DNA from: Parietaria judaica
Taxonomy: Eukaryota; Streptophyta; Magnoliopsida; Rosales; Urticaceae
Direction of reading: 5' to 3'
DNA length: 64,000 nt
Assembly (NCBI GenBank): GCA_954871525.1
Contig: OX940870.1
Location: 8,339,501-8,403,500, forward strand
The position numbers and the translations under genes were made by a program. The notes below the pieces were generated by a model that was not told where the DNA came from, made no database searches, and worked only from the letters and a program-made list of their open reading frames with translations. Below are positions 1 to 12,090 of the stretch, piece after piece; the stretch's first letter is position 1; the number at the start of each line of letters is the position of its first letter.

Positions 1-834
1 TTGTGAAATGACTTGAGAGGTGTATTATAAGTGGGAGCCGTTTCAATAAAAGTGAAATACCACTACTTTTAACGTTATTTTACTTATTTCAGAATGAGAA
101 GCGGGCCCTGTTTTTGAACCCAAGGTACGCTTCGGTTTAAATACTTTTGCTGTAACATCTCTACGTACGTTTATGTGAACAATAACTAATAACATGATAT
201 AATTTATCCATCATCATGTTACCACTAGTTTTATTCATTTTACAAGTCATATTAAGATATTATGTGATGATGCTTGGCTTCTCATTATCCACGAGATTGG
301 CCCCATTTGCATTATCATGGAGCTCTAAATTTCATTGTGGATCTCATAATAATGGGGTTCTTCTTCTCATCATCATCACCTAATTATCACTTGCCGTAAT
401 CTATACACCTATTTAGTTCCTAATCTCTTCACATTTCGATTCAATTTATATTTTTTGTAAAATAGTAATAGTCCTCATATAATTCCCATTTCCAAAATTA
501 ATTTTTTTTTAAAATCTACGTGTCAGATCAACGTTCGAGTCAATTATTTAGCATTAAAGATTTGCTATATAAATTCATAATAAGTAATCTAACAAGTAGT
601 TATACTTCAACTGTGGTGAAGTTTATTTGTTTTATTTAAATCATAGTACAAAGTCTGTTAAGTAGCTAGCTAGTATATAGTTATTTAAGGGAACAACAAT
701 TAGAAAACTAATTTATTATCTTATACCTAACTTTATGAAGTGTTTTGAAAAAAAAAAAAAACTTTATGAAGTGTTGTGATTTTACTTTGCGCTCACTCAT
801 CTTAAATTTTTTTTAAGACCGAGATTTTTTTAGC

Positions 835-1370
835 TTTTGCTAACTCTAATACCATGTTGATATAAACGGGTCTGGGTCTACCATAAATAGATCTGGGTCC
901 AATTGTGTCGAACACGATTAGCACGATTAAATAACGGGTAAATAAAACGATGGGAACCAATTAGACACGATTAAAGAGCGAAAAGTTACATTTTATGTAT
1001 TTTATATATCTTATTAAGTGTTTTAATACTTATTATATATGAAATTTATATTTTTATTTGATTAATTATGCCTTACAATTGATGAACATAAAAATTTGTT
1101 AGTAAAATTATAAAATCTTTGATAATATAGTTAAATAAATTAAGTAAATGAGTAAAAAATGAATTAATTTATAAATTATAAAGACATGAATCTATTGATT
1201 GGGTTAACCGGGTAGACATGATAAATACGTTATTTAAATGGAGTGGGTCTGAGTTTCGTCTTCTAACACGATTAAAAAATAGGGCGGGTCTGGGTCTAGA
1301 TAAATTAAGTAAAAAACGATTAAGACACGGCACGAACACGACACGAAACCCGAATCGCCACAGCTAACGA
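835..1370. repeat. possible decayed hAT-like element
   Basis: Both ends carry short GC-richer blocks with repeated CGGGTCTGGGTCT and ACACGA motifs in opposed orientation around an AT-rich core. The right end reads (minus strand) TAGCTGTGGCGATTCGGG, which resembles hAT termini. A possible left end TAGCTTTTGC at about 830 matches it only loosely. No 8-bp target duplication could be found, so the boundaries and the class are uncertain. Confidence 0.3.
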
Positions 1371-2050
1371 GAATACTCTCCAAAAATTAGTAAAAAAAAA
1401 AAAAAAATCTTCTTCCTCAAGGTGGTTAATTAATTAAAAAGCTCCTTTTATGTCGAAGAGGTTGTTTATTGCACCTATTTTCCATTAAAATAAAAGAAAA
1501 GAAGTAAATATCAAGATGGTTGGGTAAAGCCGGCCATAGAAGAAGAAATGTTCCAGAAATGTAGATGTAAGTTGTAAGGTGATGAGGGAATAGAGATAAG
1601 TGAAAAACATATAACAATCACGAGAATGCCGATTCTCTCTATATTAATGTAAAAAAAAAAAAAAAAAAAAAAGGACTACTGTCTCCATGTCAGCCGCTGC
1701 AACACTGCAGAACAATACAGAGACACACACACTCAGAAAAAAGGGTATATGTGAACATGGAATATTACAGGCAAAATTTAAAGAATACAAAGCACACATT
1801 TTTTTTTTTTTTTTTTCATAAGCTCGTCACTAGCTAGCTAGTAGAGATAAGCATCAAAAAAGAAAATATTATTCAAATATTTAATTATTTATTTTCGGGA
1901 GTCGATGAAGCTGACACTTAACATCATTACTCTTGCTATTTATATATATGGATGGGATATTTTGGAAAATAATCTGAATTCTGAACGGCTAGTAAAAATC
2001 AGAGTTAATAGTAGTAGTACTATAAGTATTCAATATTTTTATGTTTATGA

Positions 2051-2081
<31 letters not shown>

Positions 2082-3661
2082 TTTTCAATGTACATTTTTT
2101 AAAATAAGTTCGGTTCCCTTATATTGACTTAACATAATTTTGAATGTTGAATGTGCTGTTAAATACTTTGACACGTTGCTTCAAAAAAAAATCACAGGTT
2201 TTTCTTTTTCTCTTTTTTGGTTAATGAGAAATAAATAAAAGAATTGATGAAATTTGAAAGAAAAAAAAATGACATTGATAATTTTAATTATAAAAAAAAT
2301 TAAATTTATGTTATCATAAAAATCAAAACTTTAAATACTTAGGTTCTTATTAACATAAAATAAATTTCATAATTGCCTGTCACCCTTAATAGTTAATATA
2401 CAATGCTGGTATTATTATTATTATTTTTTCTCTCTCTCCCATTTGAAAAGTGACGAAAGATAACATTTGAATATTTAAAATATCTATAATGATAGTGAGG
2501 ATAAAATTGGAAACTTTGGGATATTCGGAAAAGAGAGAACCTAAAATGGATGCCATGCAAAGAAAGTAGGGAATTATGTGCATGTGGGACAGTTTTTAAC
2601 TTTGATATTCCAATAATGTGAATCATGGATATAATCAAAATAATCAGTTGGAGTATCTATATGAAATTATTAGCCATCATTTTCTTCCTATAGTTTTTAT
2701 TTATTTATTTATTTAAATTTGTGTCCCTACAGTAATGTACAGTACGAGTAGTACTAGTACATGACTCGGTGTGACTGTCACTTTTATTAATCACAAACAT
2801 GAATCCTTATTTTTTTTTCCCTTACTTTTATAAGATCCACTAACTCACTCGTCACTTCCTTTGCTTCATTATTACCCACTCTTCTTTCTTTTTTTACTGA
2901 ATTTTTAACAGACCCTTTAATTAATTAACGCACTTTTTAAAGACCCATCAATTTTTTTAAGCGGCGAAATAATAATAATAATTATTATTATGTGACCCGG
3001 ACCTAAAAGTATTCCTTTTCCTTCCTCTAGATTGCTGTTCTTAATTAATTATTTATTTATATTATTTAGAAATAAAAAACATATATGCCTCTGAACCTCC
3101 TTTGGAAGAGAGTAAAAAGAAGAATATTTCTTGGGCTATTACAAAAGAGAAAGCTGTAATTTTTTTAAAAATTAGTAAATAAACACACCCTTTTCAGTTA
3201 TTCATGGAAACTTTTTGGCCCAATAATTCAATCACCTGGACACGTCAGCAGCCTAGCCGAGCCGATCCAGAAGAAGAGCCAAATTATGAGGCTCAAGAGA
3301 GAGCATATGGAAGTTTGGAATGTCATGAGAAAAAGAAGAAGAAGTAGAGAAGAAAAGTTGGAGAGAAAGAAAGAGAAGCAATGGAAGAAGAAATGTCGTC
3401 ATGAGAGAACAGGCTTTAAATCCCATCACGTAGTTCGATGTATCCTTTACCTTATTATATAACTAATGATCTGCAATATATAATTATATATTATATATAG
3501 TAGTGTAATAGTATTACAAAATGATGGGGATTCGAACATTTTATACACACACACATGACACACCTTCTTCGGTTCGTGCCACCATTGCAGTACAAATGCT
3601 ACACTACAAATTCAAGAGGACACTCTTTTGACGTGAAACCCAGCTGCACTCTAAGCATACA

Positions 3662-3665
<4 letters not shown>

Positions 3666-3692
<27 letters not shown>
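3666..3692. repeat. (TA)n microsatellite
   Basis: An uninterrupted TA dinucleotide run of about 27 bp in AT-rich intergenic DNA. Confidence 0.9.
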
Positions 3693-3696
<4 letters not shown>

Positions 3697-4954
3697 AATA
3701 AGGCACGTTGTCTCTGACAAAAATACCCTCCTCCTAGGGCTACAACTTCTACAATCTTCTAAGTCTAACCACCATGCATGCATGTTCTTAGAAAAACACG
3801 CAACGCAACCAAACAAAACTGTGTGTTTAGCTTGTTTTTCGATGAGGCATCTTTGCGAGAATCGCGATAGCTAGCCCTTGAGATGAGCCTAATTATATAC
3901 CACGTGTTGGTGATGAGGCGCAACCCGCGTTCTTGGAGCGTTTTGAGAAGCGTCGTCGCATGGTCTACTTTTTACGTAGGGCATACAATTATTCGAATTA
4001 TAAGGTCAAAAAATGTTGTTTTAGTTTGGTTTGGGTTGGACTATGTATACCTCGATTGGCCGGAGTTTATTATATATCGTCGTTTCATTACTTATTTCAT
4101 TTTGTTTAGGGTAAACAATATCGAGTTGTGAAGCATAATTCATTGAAACTATAATATTGGGTGTGTTGTACCACAAAAGAGAGATCAGGATGAAAATAGT
4201 TATGACCGAGAGCACTCTGATTTGTAACTAAGAAGTGAATGTATCTCTTACACTAGCTAAGAACAAATCACTATAATTTATGTCATTTTTATTTTTCATT
4301 CTCGACTAATTACATCAAAAAATATGCGAATATAACTTTAATTCTGACAAAAAAATGTGTTAACATTATCATTCCTGTTTTGACTCGTATCAAATTAGAA
4401 TACCTAAAATTTGATAATCCTAGTTTTCTTCACAAATCTAAGCTTTTGTTTGAGATTCCAAATTGATGTCCTAAACTCGAAATTCATGCATTAAATATCA
4501 AAACGGAATAAAAAGTTCTTCGATCAGGTTTTCATGTCTTAACGTGAGTTTTCCATGAATTAGTTAGTTTTTGCTTTATCTTAAAATTTTGCACGATTAG
4601 GTGAAACTTAAAAGTTAAAAAAAGCAAAGCGTTCCGCTGCATATAACTTGTTTTTGTTTTGTGTAAAAAAATAAAAAACGCTGAGAGGCAGAGCTTAAAA
4701 CTCTGGGCTTTTATTGCCAAAGGGTTCGTGTAATTAATGCCCACACACCCATTTAAAACTTAACCAACCTATAAATGGGAAACAATACAAAATATCGCTT
4801 CTGTTTGCGCCACTGTAAGTGTGTTGACCCTTTCCCACCCTAATATTGGTCATTCCGCTTGGCAAACGGAAGATCAAGTAATTATACAGTATTAATGATT
4901 GTATCCAAAAAAAGACGAATGGAGGGGTAAAAGGGTCATTTGAGGAGTAGGAAG

Positions 4955-5239
4955 CAGAGCTGCGTTTGGCGACGATGGAATTCGCCAAAATCGCGAGAAG
5001 GCGCGTCGCGATGCGTCGCGGCGAGTGGAGTCGCGACTCGTCGCGATGTTGATCGAGAGAGAGAGCGATTGTGTGAGTGAGCGAGAGTGAGAGAGAGAGG
5101 GAGAGAGCGGGATCGTGACGACGGAAGAAAATCGCGATTCATCGCGACGGTGACGCTTGAATCGCGACTCGTCGCGACGGTGACCCGTGAATCGCGACTC
5201 GTCGCGATCTTGTGTTTCCCGTCGCCAAATGCAGCTCTA
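4955..5239. mobile_element. hAT-type MITE upstream of HSFB4
   Basis: This 285-bp element has 20-bp terminal inverted repeats (4955-4974 and 5220-5239) that match at 18 of 20 positions; the left end begins CAGAGCTGCG. It is flanked by a perfect 8-bp target duplication, GTAGGAAG (4947-4954 and 5240-5247). TIRs starting C/T-A and an 8-bp duplication are hAT hallmarks. The interior has no transposase; it is unusually GC- and CpG-rich and repeats TCGCGACTCGTCGCGA-like palindromes (near 5030, 5161 and 5191). The small Arg/Glu/Ser-rich frames in it are low-complexity shadows. It ends about 180 bp upstream of the likely HSFB4 TATA box. Confidence 0.88.
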
Positions 5240-5420
5240 GTAGGAAGGAAGCTGAGAAGAACCTCCTACTCGTGGCAGTGCGTGAATTTTTAAGTGGGTG
5301 TGCGCGGGATCGATTGTCAGAGAGAGAGTGGTAGCGTCTAGTGTGTCACGGGTTTGTCTTGAAAGGCCCTTATTTCACAGTCCTCGACAGACAGACACAT
5401 ATTCTTCTCTCTACTCTACA

Positions 5421-5428
5421 TATATAAT
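5421..5428 (+). promoter_or_regulatory. probable TATA box of HSFB4
   Basis: TATATAAT lies about 220 bp upstream of the HSFB4 ATG, in a short AT-rich patch followed by a C/A- and CT-rich leader typical of plant 5' UTRs. The implied start is near 5450. Several overlapping TATA-like strings follow (5429-5442), so the exact box is uncertain. Confidence 0.45.
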
Positions 5429-5550
5429 ATTAATATAATATAACCGAGGAGGTGAAAACTACGTTTGTTTAATCACATATTCATTAAAACGCATTACCAC
5501 CAAACACTAGAACCAACTAATAATAATACCCCATTCCCCAAACCCCCAAC

Positions 5551-5602
5551 ATTCACATTCACATTCACATTCACATTCACCAAACTCTCTCTCTCTCTCT
5601 CT
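5551..5602 (+). repeat. hexamer and CT repeats in HSFB4 leader
   Basis: Five perfect copies of ATTCAC (5551-5580) are followed by a (CT)9 run (5585-5602). Both lie between the presumed transcription start and the ATG. CT-rich tracts are common in plant 5' leaders; a hexamer run of this kind could vary in length between individuals. Confidence 0.9.
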
Positions 5603-5646
5603 AACCCCAAAACCCAACCTTTATACTCACTCACTCACACTATACT

Positions 5647-6869
5647 ATGGCACTGATGCTGGAGAATTGCGAGGGCATATTGCTCTCCCTGGAGTCGCAC
5701 AAGTCGGTGCCCGCGCCGTTCCTCACCAAGACCTACCAGCTCGTCGACGATCCCGCCACCGACCACATCGTCTCGTGGGGCGAGGACGACGCCACCTTCG
5801 TCGTCTGGAGGCCGCCCGAGTTCGCCCGCGACCTCCTCCCCAACTACTTCAAGCACAACAACTTCTCCAGCTTCGTCCGCCAGCTCAACACCTACGTAAG
5901 CTTCTCTTCTGATCATGTCATTAATTACAACTCTCTTTGGGTCTAGGGTTAGTTTCTAATCACTTGCTCGGGAAAAAAAAATACTATCAGGGTTTCCGGA
6001 AGATCGTGCCGGATCGGTGGGAGTTCGCGAACGAGTTCTTCAAGAAAGGCGAGAAGCACTTGCTCTGCGAGATCCACCGGCGAAAGACGGCCCAGCCGCA
6101 CCAAGTCGGCGGCCTCATCCACCCCCACCCCCACCATCACCACCAGCAACAACACCATCACTTTCCCCACTCCCATCATCAGATGGGAATCAACGGTCCC
6201 GGGACGTTCTTCCCGTTCCCGACGAGGGCGAGCGTGTCGCCGTCCGATTCGGACGAGAACGCGGCCAACTGGTCGTCGTGCGACTCGCCCCCTCTCGCCT
6301 CGCCCTCGCCGCGCGGGGGGAACAGCATTGGCGTTAACACGGGGACGGTGACGGCTCTCTCGGAGGACAACGAGAGGCTGCGCCGGAGCAACACCATGCT
6401 CGTGTCGGAGCTGGCGCACATGCGGAAGCTCTACAACGACATCATCTACTTCGTCCAGAACCACGTCAAGCCCGTCGCGCCGAGCAACGTCTCGTACCAA
6501 CCTTCTTCGAGTTTCCTTCTCTGCAACAATGGAATTAACACACAGTCAAAGCCCTTGAACCACCTTTTCAGTCACTACCCGAGCTCTAACGGTGGTGCCA
6601 CAAACCCTAAACCTACGCAGGGGTACAGTCACGGAAACTTGAACTCTCCGTCGACGACGACGTCGAGAAGCTCGGTGACGATACTCGACGAGCCTGCGAA
6701 CAACATGGGATGCAAAACAAAGCTCTTCGGCGTTCCTCTACATTCGAAGAAGAGGCTGCATCCCGAGTACGGTTCGATCAATGTAAACAGCTTGGAGACA
6801 AGCAAGGCTCGTCTGGTTCTAGAGAAGGACGATCTAGGCCTCAATCTCATGCCTCCTTCAACGTGTTAG
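5647..6869 (+). CDS. HSFB4: heat stress transcription factor B-4 (class B HSF)
   Basis: Two exons, 5647-5895 and 5991-6869, flank a 95-bp phase-0 GT-AG intron (GTAAGC...TATCAG) and encode 375 residues, a usual HSFB4 length. The intron sits after Tyr83 inside the DNA-binding domain, the position conserved in HSF genes. The HSF domain covers about residues 21-114. A His/Gln/Pro-rich linker follows, then a coiled-coil HR-A/B oligomerisation region at about 205-243 without the class A insertion. The class B repressor motif LFGV is at about 328, next to a basic KKR cluster that may be the nuclear signal. The [10 protein letters not shown] start and LGLNLMPPS tail match the B4 subgroup. Class B HSFs bind heat-shock elements and mostly act as repressors; Arabidopsis HSFB4 (SCHIZORIZA) acts in root ground-tissue patterning. 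A hAT MITE lies just upstream. A candidate polyadenylation signal AATAAA is at 7329-7334. Confidence 0.95.
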
Positions 6870-7840
6870 TTCTCCCTATTTAAAAAAAAATGAAGCTTTA
6901 TTCTTCCACGCTTTGGTACTTAGCTATTAGTTTCTCGCGTTATCTCAGAAATGATGATCACTGGTCAGATCGTGAGTGTTTGGTCGTGGTAGTGAAGTGT
7001 TTGACTGTTTGTATATATATCAGCAGTGATTTTAGTGGCCAATGTGTTTCTAGTCAAGATCGCTTAATGATTAATGAAGAATTAACTTCATTTTTTTGTT
7101 TCATGTTTAGAATTTGAGTTGCATTAAAAATGTAGAATAGAAGAAGAAGAAGAAAGAAAGAGACGAATGCAAGAAAGAAGAAACAAAGAAAGAATACAGG
7201 CTGTTTCTATATACGGAGAATTCGGTCTAGGGCTTTCTCTTTTTCGTCCATTATATTATATGATGGTCCACAAGAAACATGAGTCAGTGATGTTCGTCTA
7301 ACTTCAAACTCCATGAGGAAAAGGCAACAATAAATGAATACGAAGAAGCCATAATCTGACAGCAAAATGACAAACTCGTCCCTCAAAATGAATACGTACG
7401 TAATTAGCAGTGTAATTATTACGATTACGATCCTTATTATTATGAAGTTGAAGAAGATTAAGAAGAAGAAGCTATCTAGGCGTGTATTTCCTTTTGATCG
7501 AGGTTATAATATCTTGTTCTCGTTTCCATGAAATGTCAGTCACGAAAAGTACTATATATATATATATATAATTAAAAGGGTTTTAGAGTAATTTTTATAA
7601 ATCACCAAATATAATATAAAGAGTAGTGGTGGGTTTTCTGTGAAAGCGAAGTGAAATAGTATTTGGGCTTTGAAATGTATCTATCATGGCTTGGCTTCCC
7701 TTCTATGCTTCTTCTATACCATAAGGATCATAAAAATAACCTTTTCCTTTTCCTTTTCCTACTTTAAGTACCTGATCAACAATATTCCCTTCAGATCATA
7801 CTTTAAACCACCCTTCTACCAACGTAACGGTGTAATAGAA
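6870..7840. other. HSFB4 3' region and intergenic DNA
   Basis: After the stop codon lies AT-rich 3' untranslated and intergenic sequence, with purine-rich GAAGAA stretches at 7140-7200 and 7440-7475 and a short (TA)n run near 7553-7570. No further coding sequence is seen. Confidence 0.6.
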
Positions 7841-7852
7841 AGACTCTAGAAT

Positions 7853-8220
7853 CAATGGCCCAGTGACCGCGGAGTGCCATGCAATACGCCACGGTCTCAA
7901 CTTTGCCCGTGAACGTGGGTGGATGGTTGTCAAAGTGGAATCCGATTGCCTAGAAGCGTCTCACCTCGTTAACGGGGGAAATGTTAGAAGCATCCAAGGC
8001 CCATAGATATTGAGAGGCTCTCTAGGGATTTAGGAGCGAACGTCGGATGCCGATGGATCCTGAGAGAATGGAATGAAGTGGTGGCTAATAGAATAGCAAA
8101 GTCCCGCCTTTCGGGTCTCATCTCTGACATGTGGTCAAACGAGTGCCCCGGGTGGGTACACCATATTCAAAGGGATTTCCCCTCTTTCTTATTAATGAAA
8201 GCATTCTGACTAAAAAAAAA
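7853..8220 (+). mobile_element. 5'-truncated LINE, 3' RNase H end
   Basis: The 368-bp insert encodes the end of a plant LINE RNase H domain, readable in one frame (AECHAIRHGLNF, KVESDCLEASH) until a break near 8005, then again (WNEVVANRIAKSR). It ends in a run of about nine A. It is flanked by a 12-bp duplication, AGACTCTAGAAT (7841-7852 and 8221-8232), as expected from target-primed reverse transcription. It belongs to the family also seen at 26208, 42950, 48340 and 51981. Confidence 0.92.
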
Positions 8221-8232
8221 AGACTCTAGAAT

Positions 8233-8447
8233 TTGGTTCAAATTTTTTATTTTTTTTCTTCCGGAGCCAGAATTCCCTTCCCTATGTAAATTTTATGTTT
8301 AGTAATGAATATTTTAAAGATGGATCTGGCTTTTTAAAAAAATTACTCGAACCAAAATTTATCGGATTTACCCGAATCGATAACCCTTCGGCCTTCTCAT
8401 TGTCTAGCTTGTTTCATTAGTTATAAGATTCAATGACAGAGGAATAT

Positions 8448-8494
<47 letters not shown>

Positions 8495-8889
8495 GCTAAG
8501 AAGAGACTAGAGAGTATAGTAGTAGTACTATCTTGATAACCAATGGATATTCAATGTCACCTTCTTTTCCCAAAAACCAAACTTTTTTTGGGTGGTTCGA
8601 TGTCTCTCTTTTTCTCTTATTGTGTCCATATTCCCTTGCAAGTAAAGTTCAACATAAAGTTTGACTAGCCATTTTCCACTTGCCCATTTACTTTTTTTGA
8701 CCTTCTCTCTATTTTTTATTTTATGTCGTTTAGGCCCTAAATATAATGTAGTAAGTGTCCCAAAACAGACCATCTCTGAGGACTCAGAATCGAAAGCAAA
8801 GTAATAAAGATCGATTTTAATTTTTAAGACCCTGAAGAAGCAAAGCGAGGTATGTATGTTATCGGGTTTGGGATTAGAAATTAGAATAT
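8233..8889. other. intergenic DNA with (TA)n microsatellite
   Basis: No gene is seen. A (TA)n run of about 40 bp occupies 8451-8491. The 155-aa minus-strand open frame here has no recognisable domain and simple composition. The AATAT at 8885-8889 is the left target duplication of the following retrotransposon. Confidence 0.6.
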
Positions 8890-9580
8890 TGTTAAGGTCA
8901 GATTTGGTCAAATCTCTTCTTAACACCACCCTTTGTTGTTTGTGGAATAAACGACATAAAGCGAGAGGAGGATTGCTTGAAGAACCCAAGCCCATGAAAG
9001 AATAAAGAAATTAAGGCCCAGCAAGCGAAGCCCACGAGAAGTCAGCATCCGATAAAGCCGGCCCAACACCTCGTCGCGAAAAGGGAAGTTCATCGAGGAA
9101 AAGCTCTTCGGGAAAGCCTAATCGCGTTAAAAGAGGAACTCATTCGAGATCGCGAGAAAGAATGGAAGATTGGCTTATTCGGTTAAAGATTTCGTGGGAT
9201 ATCCAGCGCAAAATAAGGAAGGTCAACTACGATCATAGCGATTCAGAAGGGAACCCTAGCAAGATTTGAGGAATATTCTAGAAGACCTTCAAACCTATAA
9301 ATACGAATGTAAACCTAGCATAAATATATTCCAGTATTCAGTATCCATTATTATCGTGAGTTTGAGAGAATAAATCCTTGAGTCTTCGAGTTTGCTTATT
9401 CATAGCATTCTCGATCTCCCAAGGGTTAGAGTGTGTAATCTTCGATTGTCCAAGCTATCAAACGGAAGAAACCGGGTCCTCTCGGAATCATAATAAATCA
9501 GAGATATTCGTATTGTCCATAATTATTTACTTATTTTGATTATCTTTGTGACTGCACGGCGGTAAAAATCGCCCTCTACA
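8890..9580 (+). repeat. 5' LTR of Tat element
   Basis: The 691-bp direct repeat is bounded by TGTTAAGG and CTCTACA. It contains CCTATAAATACG near 9293-9304, a good TATA box for the element's transcript, about 280 bp before the LTR end. It matches the 3' LTR at 688 of 691 positions by direct comparison. Confidence 0.97.
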
Positions 9581-9583
9581 GTT

Positions 9584-9600
9584 TGGCGCCCACCGAGGGG
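9584..9600 (+). other. primer-binding site of Tat element
   Basis: TGGCGCCCACCGAGGGG starts three bases after the 5' LTR. TGG at the start pairs with a tRNA CCA end. From memory, the string is complementary, with one mismatch, to the 3' end of a plant tRNA-Lys (CUU), so tRNA-Lys is the likely primer; a tRNA comparison would settle this. Confidence 0.75.
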
Positions 9601-9650
9601 GTTTTGTTTCTTTCTATCGCACAGCCAGGAAATCGAAGGGAGGAAGGAGA

Positions 9651-12090
9651 ATGTCAACCGAGGAAGCCAGCTCCGCCCAGGGGCAAACCATGCAGCGAAT
9701 GCAACAACAGCTGGCCGAGGCCATCGCAAAGATGACGGAGGTCACAAGCAGAGCCGAGGAGTCCGCCCGGAAGATAGAGGAGCAGGCCGCGGAGAACAGA
9801 CGCCTCGCAAGCCTCCTAGAGCGCGCGGAGAGACCGCGCCCGACGAACCAGATAGCAGAATCGGCCGCACGAGGGGCCGGGGGAAGCGCCAGTAGAGACA
9901 CGGTGACGACGGACGCACCGGTAGGCATGTCAACCCCATCGCTCATCAGGAACCTCTTCGACACGGACGCAGTCCAGCCACCCACGGCGAATCGAGTGGA
10001 GGACACGCCGGGGAACACACAGGGCAATGCGACGACGGACGTGGCGGCAAGAGTGGCCGAAGAGGTGGCCAAGGCGATGGCCTTAATGTCAGCAAACATG
10101 GAGGCCAAACTCGGACAAGTCGCATCGCAGGTGCACCAGGCGACGAGTTCGGCGCCAGAAATCGACAGGATGGTGCGGGAAGCAGAAATCACCCCGTTCA
10201 CGACGAGGATTCGGGGGATAGAGCTGGAGGAATTACCAAAGATCAGACTCACGCCATACAAAGGGGATACGGATCCCCATACACACGTGAAGTCATTCCG
10301 AATCGCGACGGACCACATCGGGGGCGAGGAGGTCCGGAAGGAAGCCGTCTTGTGCAGACTTTTCATCGCGAGTTTGCAGGGCCGCGCCAGCGACTGGTTC
10401 GCGAGATTAACGCCGGGCTCCATCAACACCTCCGACGAGTTGGTCGCCCTCTTCCTAAAACACTTCTCCATCTACGTACAGACGGAGCTGACGGTGTCCA
10501 ACCTCTTCGATGTCAAAACAAGGGAAGAACGAGCCTCTTCAGCAGTACATAGAGAAATTCAAGAACGTCATGTTCCGAATCCCGAAGATCGAGGACGTCG
10601 TCTCGGTCCAAGCTCTGAAGCATGGCTTGTACTACCAATCTCCGTTCAACGACGAACTGTGCGTCTCGCTACCAAACTCGATAGAAGACGCGCTCCACAA
10701 AGCGACAATCTACATGGACATGGAGGAAAATAAGGCGATCAAGAAAAGGCTAGAAGAGGAAGCTGAAGGGCGAACCAGGCCAGAAAGGAAGGAAACTAGA
10801 GACGGACGAGAGGGATCGTCGTCCAGAACAAGGAGAGAAGGGGAACGACGAGATCGGAGAAGCAGAGACGGGGCCGACGAGCGAAGGATCAGGGAAAACT
10901 CTGGACACGGAGTCTACCAGGTGGACGGAAAGAAAGAGGCGCTCGGCAACCGCGAAGGCAATCGGCAGGAGGAACTCCCACAAGGAAACTCACAACCAGG
11001 GTACTTCCCGAGCAACCAGGGAAGCTTTCCGGAGAATCGAGGAGGTTACTCTGGCAACCGAGGAGGCTATTCTGGAGGCCGAGGAGGATTTTTGGGTGGC
11101 CGAGGAGGTCATTCCGGCGGCCGAGGCAGCTACGAGAGAAAGCCTTGGCCGAGAGACATGAGCAAGTATTGCTCTTTCCACGAATACCACGGTCATGCGA
11201 CCGACGAGTGCGCCACTCTGAAGAAGGTGATACAAAGGAGGATCGAGCAGGGGGAATTCCAATACGTCTCCCAAAAGCCCACTCAGCCATGGAACAACGA
11301 CAACCGATCGTGGCCGAACAAGCGGGAGGCGCCAGCCCAGCGCGCGGGAGGAAACCAGGAGGCCCCAAAAAGAAGCCTCACGATCGAGGAAGCATCGGGG
11401 GAACGCCCGAACGATGGGAGACCAGCCGCAAGACCAAGGATCGACCTGATCATGGGAGGATCTCGCATCTGCGAAGATTCCATCAACAACATCAAGGCCT
11501 ACCAACGCAGAGGGAAGGAGTCCGCTCAGGATGATGCGCGGATGACCGGTCAGAAGACGACGATAGAGTTCGTCGACGAAGAAGTATGCGCAGACGAGCA
11601 CGACGACGCCCTAGTTTTAGAGCTCAACATAGGAGGATGCGACGTTGCTCGCGTCCTCGTCGACAATGGAAGCTCGGTCGACGTCATCACGTACGACTGT
11701 TTGACACGAATGGAGATCGAAGATTTGGCCATCGGAGGCCGTCCGCGCAAGGTATCTGGCTTCAACGGAGACGTAGCTATCTCGCTGGGAACGGTGAATC
11801 TCCCCGTCTACGCCGGAACCGTCCATCGGATGACCGAATTCATGGTATTGGACGTGCGATCGCACTTCAACGTAATCCTCGGGAGACCATGGATTCATTC
11901 GATGAAGGCCGTCCCGTCCACATATCACCGATGCATCAAATTCCCCGGACGGGTAGAAGGAACCATCGACGAAGTCCGAGGGAGCAGCGAAGCCTATCGC
12001 ATCTGCTACATGATGCACTACCGAGCGATGAGCGCGCCCAAGGACGTCGAGAAGGCTGAATGCAGCGGCAGCAAGCCAGCCGCTCAATAG
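9651..12090 (+). pseudogene. gag: gag-protease of Tat element, frameshifted
   Basis: The frame opens at 9651 with a coiled-coil-prone N-terminus. The retrotransposon gag domain follows (about 10190-10740), then Arg/Glu-rich sequence, an RGG-type Gly/Arg repeat (about 11035-11135) and a zinc-knuckle-like motif CSFHEYHGHATDEC near 11171-11212. An aspartic protease core with VDNGSSVDVI (catalytic Asp at 11662) follows. The gag domain changes frame at the AAAA run 10515-10518: the first half is in the frame of 9651 and the rest in the frame of 10510, which fits a one-base insertion. The frame stops at TAG 12088-12090, but coding sequence continues in the same frame beyond it. DNG replaces the usual DT/SG at the protease site; whether that matters is unknown. 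Confidence 0.88.

Larger units (their letters stand above)
1..4946. other. AT-rich intergenic DNA, no gene seen
   Basis: No open frame here resembles a protein family; the longest are short and low in complexity. The stretch holds poly-A/poly-T tracts (for example near 1653-1672 and 1799-1816), short (TA)n runs near 2049-2070 and 3666-3692, and a possible decayed hAT-like repeat near 835-1370. The part closest to HSFB4 may contain distal promoter sequence, but no site can be singled out with confidence. Confidence 0.6.

Noticed and set aside
835..1370. Seventh hAT element
   Set aside because: The right end looks plausible but no matching left terminus or 8-bp duplication could be shown, so it is listed only as a low-confidence repeat.
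4936..5293. Arg/Glu- and Ser/Arg-rich frames near 5100
   Set aside because: They are translations of the GA-rich and CGCGA-rich interior of the hAT MITE and cross its boundaries.
5635..6500. Minus-strand open frames of 93 and 183 residues across HSFB4
   Set aside because: They are antisense shadows of the GC-rich HSFB4 coding sequence with no domain.
8528..8995. 155-residue minus-strand frame next to the Tat 5' LTR
   Set aside because: It crosses the LTR boundary, has no domain and is compositionally simple.
10510..10530. Programmed +1 frameshift in gag
   Set aside because: The frame change is in the middle of the gag domain, not at a domain border, and coincides with a run of four A. A simple one-base insertion is more likely, though comparison with other copies was not possible.
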